The translations under genes were made by a program, and so were the position numbers. This document shows, piece after piece, positions 58,680-64,000 of a stretch of 64,000 bases of DNA (within the stretch, counting starts at the first letter, position 1; every line of letters starts with the position of its first letter). The stretch comes from Fibrobacter sp. (GTDB taxonomy: Bacteria > Fibrobacterota > Fibrobacteria > Fibrobacterales > Fibrobacteraceae). The DNA lies in NCBI GenBank assembly GCA_024398955.1, contig JAKSIG010000009.1, positions 19,479-83,478 on the forward strand. The letters run 5' to 3'. The notes beneath the pieces were generated by a model that did not search any database, was not told where the DNA came from, and was given only the letters and a program-made list of their open reading frames with translations.

Positions 58680-58880
58680 AGGCTAGAGACTAGAGACTAG
58701 AGATTAGAAACTAGGGATTAGGGATATAAAGATGAAACGCTCTTTAAATAGTATGTACTTGCATCCTGCGGCCCTAGCCCCTAGAACCTAGCCTCTAGCC
58801 CCTAAAATCACTTGCCTCCTACGGCCCTAACCCCTAGCCCCTAAAATCACTTGCCTCCTGCGGCCCTAACCCCTAAAAAT
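58680..58880. repeat. Purine/pyrimidine-rich repeats upstream of tatD
   Basis: 58680-58725 repeats CTAGAGACTAGAGA and TTAGGGATTAGGGAT; 58775-58875 repeats CCCCTAGCCCCTA and CACTTGCCTCCTNCGGCCCTAA (copies at 58810 and 58849). The two blocks are roughly complementary, so the region could form a long imperfect hairpin. No gene here. Confidence 0.7.
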
Positions 58881-58881
58881 T

Positions 58882-59772
58882 ATGTTTATCGATTCCCATT
58901 GTCATCTAGATGCCTACGAAGAATACTCCGGCGAAATGCTGGATGTTCTTTTTGCACGCCTGCAGGCCGCTACGGACGCAGCCCGAACCGCCCAAAATGA
59001 TACCGCGACCTACCCCATTCCTGACTTAAGCGGGCCTAAAACCTGGAGCAGTTCAAAGTCCAACGCTCCAGACCCCAACATACGAATGCCCGAAGCCTTT
59101 ATCCATGTGGCATGCGACCCAAAGGACTTGAGCCGCGGCGTAGAACTTATTGAAAAATACCCCTTTGTATATGGGGCGTTTGGAATCCACCCGGAATATG
59201 TTGACGTAACCACTCCCGAAGACGAGAACAGGGTTGTAGAACTTCTCAGGCACCCCAAATGCGTAGCCTGTGGCGAAATCGGGCTGGACTATCATTACGG
59301 GGCAGACAAGAAGGCAGAACAGTGCAAACTTTTTGAACGACAGCTGGCCATAGGAATCGACTCCGGCAAGCCGCTGGTTTTCCACCTGCGTGAAGCCGAC
59401 GACGACGCCCTAAGAATTCTTCGCAGTGCGAATTTGCATAACCGCAACATTCACGTGCATTGCTTCACTGGCTCCCCCGAGTTTGTCGAAGAACTCCTAA
59501 ATCTCGATGCCAACGTATTCATAGGCTTTACGGGAATCGTTACCTTCAAGAGCGCACAGAATGTTCGCGACGCCGCCCAACTGGTGCCTTACAATCAGCT
59601 TTTGCTAGAAACAGACACGCCCTACATGGCACCTGTCCCCCACCGCGGAAAAACATGCCACCCAGGCTTCATTCCCTATACAGCACAAATGCTTGCCGAC
59701 ATCAAGAAAATTCCCATCGACGAGCTCTACAGGCAGTGCCGAGAAAACACCCGCAAGTGCTACGGAATCTAG
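58882..59772 (+). CDS. TatD-family metal-dependent hydrolase
   Basis: 296 residues. MFIDSHCHLDAYEE (H-x-H), FGIHPEYVDVTTPED, CGEIGLDYHYGADK (metal Glu), PLVFHLREADDDAL (His), HVHCFTGSPEFVEELL (His) and LLLETDTPYMAPVPHRG (Asp), all TatD features. An insertion at residues ~30-75 (RTAQNDTATYPIPDLSGPK) makes it longer than the usual ~260. TatD proteins are 3'-5' exonucleases acting on damaged DNA. Not in an operon that I can see. Confidence 0.9.
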   Translation: MFIDSHCHLDAYEEYSGEMLDVLFARLQAATDAARTAQNDTATYPIPDLSGPKTWSSSKSNAPDPNIRMPEAFIHVACDPKDLSRGVELIEKYPFVYGAFGIHPEYVDVTTPEDENRVVELLRHPKCVACGEIGLDYHYGADKKAEQCKLFERQLAIGIDSGKPLVFHLREADDDALRILRSANLHNRNIHVHCFTGSPEFVEELLNLDANVFIGFTGIVTFKSAQNVRDAAQLVPYNQLLLETDTPYMAPVPHRGKTCHPGFIPYTAQMLADIKKIPIDELYRQCRENTRKCYGI

Positions 59773-59816
59773 TATAACGTAAGGGGCGTAAACCACCCCT
59801 TCAGTTCAACATTTGA

Positions 59817-61793
59817 TTAAACAGAAGCCTTCACAGGTTCATAATGCTCTTGCAGATATCCCAAGGCATCATCTGGATTCAAAGGCTTGCTAAAGTAAAA
59901 TCCCTGAATCAGGCGGCAACCTTCTGCCTTAAGGAAGGCCAGCTGGTCAGCATTTTCGACGCCTTCCGCAATCAAGTCCAGATTCAAGGACTTGGCAATT
60001 CCAATCACCATGCGGGCGAACGCAGCATCCTCTTCATCCTCAGTCATATGATCGATAAAGGACTTGTCCATCTTGAGGGTGTGAATCGGATAACGCTTCA
60101 GGTAAGAAAGAGAACTGTAACCGGTGCCGAAGTCGTCAATCGAAATCTGCAAACCCATACTAGACAAGGCTCGCATGATTTCGATGGTCTTTTCGGCTTC
60201 GCACATGGCGGTGTATTCTGTAATTTCAAGTTTCAGATTGCGAGGATTTAAATGCGTTTCTAAAAGAACTCGCTTTACGTCATCTACCATGTTATCCAGT
60301 GCAAACTGCTTTGCAGAGAAGTTTACCGCAACCTGGATATCCTTGTAGCCCATGTCGACCCACTGCTTGGCCTGCAGGCAGGCCATACGCAGAATCAAGG
60401 CTCCCATAGGAATAATCAAGCCTGTTTCTTCGGCAATGGGAATAAACTCTGCTGGAGAAATTACGCCGCGCTCGGACTGATTCCAGCGAACCAGAGCCTC
60501 GAAGCCAGCAATGCGATTATCTGCAGTAATGTCTATAATGGGCTGGTACATCAAAACGAATTCCTGAGCCTGAATGGCCTTACGGATTTCGAATTCCAGC
60601 TTATACAGCTTCATTGCCTTTTCGCGAATGCCACCGCTAAAGAACTGAATACCGCCATGGTTAACACCCTTCTTCATTTCGCGAAGGCTAGCAGTTGCAT
60701 TTGCAAGAATGTCCTCGACGCAATCCACATCACGATTCAAGGCCACCGACATAGAAACGCTAATGTAAAGCTCACGGCCATCAATCTGAATGGGCATCTT
60801 TACCGCATTATGAATCCGGCGAACAATGGGCATCACGTCGCTATCGGAATCGCCATTCTGAATGCCATGAAGAATAATGGCAAACACATCGGGCCCAATG
60901 CGGGCGATAGAGTCATTGCTGCGGCACTGAGACTTAATGCGGTCAGAAACCACACGAAGTACGTTATCGCCCACGTTTATGGAATAAGATGTATTGATGG
61001 CGCCAAAGCTGTCAATATCCAGAAGGGCAACTGCAAAAAGGTAATCGGGACGCTGGTGAGCGACATCAACATCCACCTTAAGCTTTTCCAAAAAGAACTT
61101 GCGGTTGTAAACGCCAGTCAGGGCGTCGCGGTAAACATAGTAGTAGTTCTGCTTTTCTGCAGCGAACTTGTCTACAACCTCATTCAAGGCGCCAATCACG
61201 CGAATAGGACGACCTTCGTCGTTCTGCTGCACATTACCCGAAATCTGCAGGCACTGTTCCTTAGAAGACGCATTCAGCAAACCGACCTTCAGGCTAAAGC
61301 TTTCACCTGTTTCCAAGGACTTCTGCAGAGATTCGCGGAAATGGATCCAGTCGCTTTCGGCTACGCGAGTCTTAAAGACCTCAAAAGAATCGTCTGCAGC
61401 AGATTCCGCCATCAGAAGCTTAAGAGCCTTCTGAGACCAGTACACCTTACCGCTGACAACGTCAAAAGTCCAGAACCCATTGGCAGAAACATCCACCATC
61501 ATCTGGAAAAGTTCATCACGTTCCAGAAGGTCCTTCTGCAAGTCTCGTGATTGAAAGGAAGTCGTTGGCGGCGGAACGATTTCTACATCGTTACGCATCT
61601 TTTTTTTGTTGCCAACAATGGGGAATCTATAGGTAATTGCAACAAAAAACAGGAACCCGACAGCCATCACATAGGGAATGACCATAAAGACATTCTCCAT
61701 GCTCTGCACAAGTTCCGGTATAAAAACAGCGAAAAAGACGCCTGCAAATAGTAGCAGGAATCTGACTATTTTCTTTTCGTCAAACAATCGCAT
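59817..61793 (-). CDS. GGDEF/EAL protein, probable c-di-GMP phosphodiesterase
   Basis: 658 residues. Two N-terminal membrane helices (RFLLLFAGVFFAVFIPELV, ENVFMVIPYVMAVGFLFFVAI). A PAS-like region about residues 90-205 (ANGFWTFDVVSGKVYWSQKAL). GGDEF region about 215-375 with LDIDSFGAINTSYSINVGD, but the signature is RIGPDVFAI, so diguanylate cyclase activity is probably lost. EAL domain about 400-650: FEALVRWN, KLEITEYTAM, DDFGTGYSSLSYLKR and AEGVENADQLAFL are intact, so phosphodiesterase activity is expected. Membrane sensor role inferred. Confidence 0.88.
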   Translation of the reverse strand: MRLFDEKKIVRFLLLFAGVFFAVFIPELVQSMENVFMVIPYVMAVGFLFFVAITYRFPIVGNKKKMRNDVEIVPPPTTSFQSRDLQKDLLERDELFQMMVDVSANGFWTFDVVSGKVYWSQKALKLLMAESAADDSFEVFKTRVAESDWIHFRESLQKSLETGESFSLKVGLLNASSKEQCLQISGNVQQNDEGRPIRVIGALNEVVDKFAAEKQNYYYVYRDALTGVYNRKFFLEKLKVDVDVAHQRPDYLFAVALLDIDSFGAINTSYSINVGDNVLRVVSDRIKSQCRSNDSIARIGPDVFAIILHGIQNGDSDSDVMPIVRRIHNAVKMPIQIDGRELYISVSMSVALNRDVDCVEDILANATASLREMKKGVNHGGIQFFSGGIREKAMKLYKLEFEIRKAIQAQEFVLMYQPIIDITADNRIAGFEALVRWNQSERGVISPAEFIPIAEETGLIIPMGALILRMACLQAKQWVDMGYKDIQVAVNFSAKQFALDNMVDDVKRVLLETHLNPRNLKLEITEYTAMCEAEKTIEIMRALSSMGLQISIDDFGTGYSSLSYLKRYPIHTLKMDKSFIDHMTEDEEDAAFARMVIGIAKSLNLDLIAEGVENADQLAFLKAEGCRLIQGFYFSKPLNPDDALGYLQEHYEPVKASV

Positions 61794-61907
61794 TTAAACC
61801 ACAATCCTAAAATCCCAAAGAATCACCACAATGATATCATCAAAGATATAACTTTTTCTTTACAAAAGATGATGTTTAGTAAAAAAAACGTAAAAATTTG
61901 TATAAAA

Positions 61908-61932
61908 AAATCCCCGCATTTTTGCGGGGACT
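61908..61932 (-). terminator. Terminator of the tRNA-Glu transcript
   Basis: On the minus strand CCCCGCA-aaaa-TGCGGGG followed by ATTTTTTT. Directly downstream of tRNA-Glu. Confidence 0.9.
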
Positions 61933-61936
61933 CTAA

Positions 61937-62009
61937 TAGTGCCAGAGGGACTCGAACCCTCGTTGCCGGCGTGAGAGGCCAGTGTCCTAGACCACTAGAC
62001 GATGGCACC
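61937..62009 (-). tRNA. tRNA-Glu (anticodon CTC)
   Basis: 73 bases, on the minus strand. Acceptor GGTGCCA with TGGCACT (first pair G-T), D-arm TCGTCTAGTGGTCTAGGAC, anticodon stem CTGGC/GCCGG with loop CCTCTCA (anticodon CTC), T-arm with GGTTCGAGTCC. CCA is not encoded. It reads GAG codons. Confidence 0.92.
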
Positions 62010-62063
62010 AGAATGTTGCTTAATCAAGCGCGCCTAATATAGCAACATTATTAAAGTTTGTCA

Positions 62064-63995
62064 TTAGTCTCTGTAATACAGATCCAGGTTGCTCTTCACG
62101 GCGGTGCCAGCTTCAAGGCCGTTCACGAATTCGCTGAAGAGGCTCATGGAGCTATAGCTTGCAACATTCTGTGCGTCAGTTGCAACAGCGGCCTTAACGG
62201 CATCTTCTTCGGGAGCCTTCTTGGAAATAAGCTTCAGCATTACAGCGCCGTTATCGGTAGCCATTGCTGCAGTCCATTCTCCAACCTTGGCATTCTTGAC
62301 AGCCTTTGCGAAAGCTGCGCTACCATAGCCAAAGCCAGGAACGTAACCATCGACAGAAGCAGTCTTTGTCTCGATGTTGACCTTTTCAATCTTTGCGGCG
62401 GCAGAGTCGTCGGCATTGAAAGCCTTGACCTTGTCGGCAACAGAGTTCAGGTAAGCTTCTGCAGCGGCAGCAGCCTTGTTGCGAAGAAGAGAAGCATTGA
62501 TATCGTTGAAGTATACATCCAGGCTACGATCGCCAGCCTTGAGATCGGCAGACTTTTCGGCAACAACAACCCACTTGTTGTTCTTCATGATCGGAGAAAC
62601 CTTGCTGGATTCTTCCGGCAGGTTTTCGTTGGGCCATGCATAGGCTGCGAGACCCTTCAGGTAGCCAACGCCTTCGATGTTTTCGCCACGGGCAATCCAG
62701 TTGGACTTCTGAACCATAAGGTTCTGTTCCTTGGCTGCGTCTTCGAAGGACTTGCCTGCATCAACGTCGGCCTTAACCTTGTTAAGAACGCCTTCGAGGC
62801 TGTCGATGGTTTCGGAAGATGCGTTAACGACCAGCAGAATATGGCCGACCTTTACGGATTCAGCACCGGTGGAATCCTTCATCTTGCCGTAAGACTTGAT
62901 GATGTGGTAGCCGAAACGAGTCTTGACAGGTTCAGAAACTGCACCGGAATCAAGAGCGAAAGCTGCATCTTCGAATTCCTTTACGAAGCGGCCGCGGGGA
63001 GAGTAATCGTCACCCAGGAGGCCACCGTTTTCTGCGGTACCCGGATCTTCAGAAGAAATGCGAGCCATGTCTTCGAAGGAAGTAACGGCAGAGGAATCAG
63101 TCAGCTGGTAGTAAAGGGTCATGGCATATTCGCGAATGCGAGCGTCATCTGCAGCGGTTGCTTCAACCGGCAGATAGGCATACTGGAACTGGGCCATATC
63201 CTTGGTAACATAGAAGCTGTCCTTATGGGCATTGAAGTAACCAGCAACCATGACGCTATCAACGGTCTTTTCGTCGACGGTAAAGTCAGAACCAGAGGCG
63301 ACTGCCACCTGCAGTTCGTACTCGGTCATGCGACGTTCAACATTCCACTTGGATTCCAGAGAAGTTGCGTGAACAGAAGCGCCGACCAAAGCCTGCAATT
63401 GGCGCATGGGAATGGAGTTAGTCTTGAGTTCTTCTTCGAGCTGAAGCATTACGCCCCACTTGAAGGCTTCGGGAGTCTTGAGCCAAGCGTCGTATTCGTC
63501 CTTGTTGAAGGTAGAATCGGTAAGGAACTTGGGAAGGCTTGCGATGTATGCCTGGGAACGCTGCATCAGGTCTTCCTGAGAAGTTGCCTGCTGCTGGATG
63601 GCGTAAAGACGACCCTGAGCTTCCTGGACCAGACGGCCACGTACGGCATCCGGATTGTTGGCAAATTCAGATTCCAGTTCGGCGACCGAAGCCTGCAGTT
63701 CGGCCTTCTGGTATTCGCCATTCAGAATGATCTGGCGAACGAAGGTGCGGAACACTTCGGAACGGAGCTGATTGTACTGTTCATCTTCGAGATGCTGACC
63801 GCGATACTGGTTCTGCACAATCATCTTGATGCGGGAGTCAAATTCAGCATAGGAAATCTTGCTGTCTCCCACTTCGCCAACCGGATAGCTCTTGCCCTGG
63901 TTAGGAACACGGTCCATGGCCAAAAGACCAACAGCGATACCTGCTGCAAAGATTACAATAATCCACTTGGCTTTTTCATTAATCCACGTTAACAT
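62064..63995 (-). CDS. Membrane-anchored parvulin-type chaperone (PpiD/SurA-like)
   Basis: 643 residues. One N-terminal anchor ([20 protein letters not shown]), then a SurA-N-like region ([47 protein letters not shown]). Two rotamase regions: near 270-375 ([37 protein letters not shown] and [10 protein letters not shown], in part) and near 385-470 ([13 protein letters not shown]). Total size and order match PpiD-like periplasmic chaperones that help outer-membrane proteins fold. A terminal QxxLxxRD-like motif is absent. Confidence 0.85.
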   Translation of the reverse strand: MLTWINEKAKWIIVIFAAGIAVGLLAMDRVPNQGKSYPVGEVGDSKISYAEFDSRIKMIVQNQYRGQHLEDEQYNQLRSEVFRTFVRQIILNGEYQKAELQASVAELESEFANNPDAVRGRLVQEAQGRLYAIQQQATSQEDLMQRSQAYIASLPKFLTDSTFNKDEYDAWLKTPEAFKWGVMLQLEEELKTNSIPMRQLQALVGASVHATSLESKWNVERRMTEYELQVAVASGSDFTVDEKTVDSVMVAGYFNAHKDSFYVTKDMAQFQYAYLPVEATAADDARIREYAMTLYYQLTDSSAVTSFEDMARISSEDPGTAENGGLLGDDYSPRGRFVKEFEDAAFALDSGAVSEPVKTRFGYHIIKSYGKMKDSTGAESVKVGHILLVVNASSETIDSLEGVLNKVKADVDAGKSFEDAAKEQNLMVQKSNWIARGENIEGVGYLKGLAAYAWPNENLPEESSKVSPIMKNNKWVVVAEKSADLKAGDRSLDVYFNDINASLLRNKAAAAAEAYLNSVADKVKAFNADDSAAAKIEKVNIETKTASVDGYVPGFGYGSAAFAKAVKNAKVGEWTAAMATDNGAVMLKLISKKAPEEDAVKAAVATDAQNVASYSSMSLFSEFVNGLEAGTAVKSNLDLYYRD

Positions 63996-64000
63996 AGAGT

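Noticed and set aside
58680..58880. Bacterial linear-chromosome telomere
   Set aside because: The repeats are short, degenerate and flanked by ordinary genes on both sides.

Overview
The window looks like a chromosomal segment of a Fibrobacter-type bacterium (Fibrobacterota). I infer this from the housekeeping proteins (GatB, Mfd, LexA, LepA, a GreB-like factor, a DksA-type zinc finger with a histone H1-like tail), a periplasmic and outer-membrane protein set typical of a Gram-negative cell, and the style of the intergenic repeats. No database search was possible. About 36.7 kb at the left is an integrated contractile-tailed (myovirus-like) prophage. The remaining ~27 kb is host chromosome.

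Prophage, left to right. Positions 1-2044 hold cargo: the end of an unrecognised gene, a HEPN-like small gene, and a leftward DUF2335 membrane protein with a small secreted-type partner. At 2045-8481 lie the head and neck genes (DUF2213 protease/scaffold, decoration protein, DUF2184 major capsid, DUF4054 and neck proteins), the tail sheath and tube, and two tail chaperone reading frames that a perfect -1 slippery heptamer can join. At 8474-18448 come the tape measure, baseplate proteins (Dit-like, plug, hub, spike, gp25, J, DUF2612-like) and fibre-like proteins. An AT-rich 459-aa gene of unknown function interrupts this module on the opposite strand. At 18458-20770 lie the lysis-type genes (coiled-coil protein, DUF1353, M15 peptidase) and small accessory genes. 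At 20982-24285 is a tight operon with overlapping genes: a ParB-like protein, a DpdA/TGT-like transglycosylase, QueC, QueE, QueD and FolE. At 24249-30790 lie a reverse-strand gp10-like protein, an HTH protein, terminase, portal, and a minor head protein whose C-terminus resembles an ADP-ribosyltransferase. A DUF2971 gene follows. At 31706-36738 is a leftward early block of small genes (including SpoVG-, DUF4314- and DUF3846-like proteins) ending with a tyrosine integrase.

The prophage gene order is circularly permuted: packaging genes lie to the right of the tail genes. This is what integration through an att site next to the integrase would give. The right junction must lie in about 36739-36896. 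The left one is not identified and may lie left of the window.

The most interesting system is the 20982-24285 operon. FolE, QueD, QueE and QueC form the whole known route from GTP to preQ0 (7-cyano-7-deazaguanine), apart from host phosphatase-like steps. A DpdA-type enzyme could then exchange preQ0 for guanine in DNA. The ParB-like protein directly upstream recalls DpdB of bacterial dpd islands. The simplest reading is a self-sufficient temperate phage that makes its own deazaguanine-modified DNA. No QueF, amidotransferase or DpdC-like gene is visible nearby, so preQ0 itself is the predicted modification.

Host part: a small membrane protein and gatB; an orphan PIN protein; an exported protein; an Ala/Glu-rich outer-membrane porin-like protein; a TatD-like hydrolase; mfd; a MATE transporter divergent from lexA; the DksA-like protein and a secreted cyclophilin; lepA, a signal-peptidase-I-like protein and an LTA-synthase-like sulfatase in one run; a DUF2062-DUF1015 fusion; an 81-bp tandem repeat; a GreB-like factor; a second TatD; a GGDEF/EAL protein; tRNA-Glu(CTC); and a PpiD/SurA-like chaperone at the right edge.
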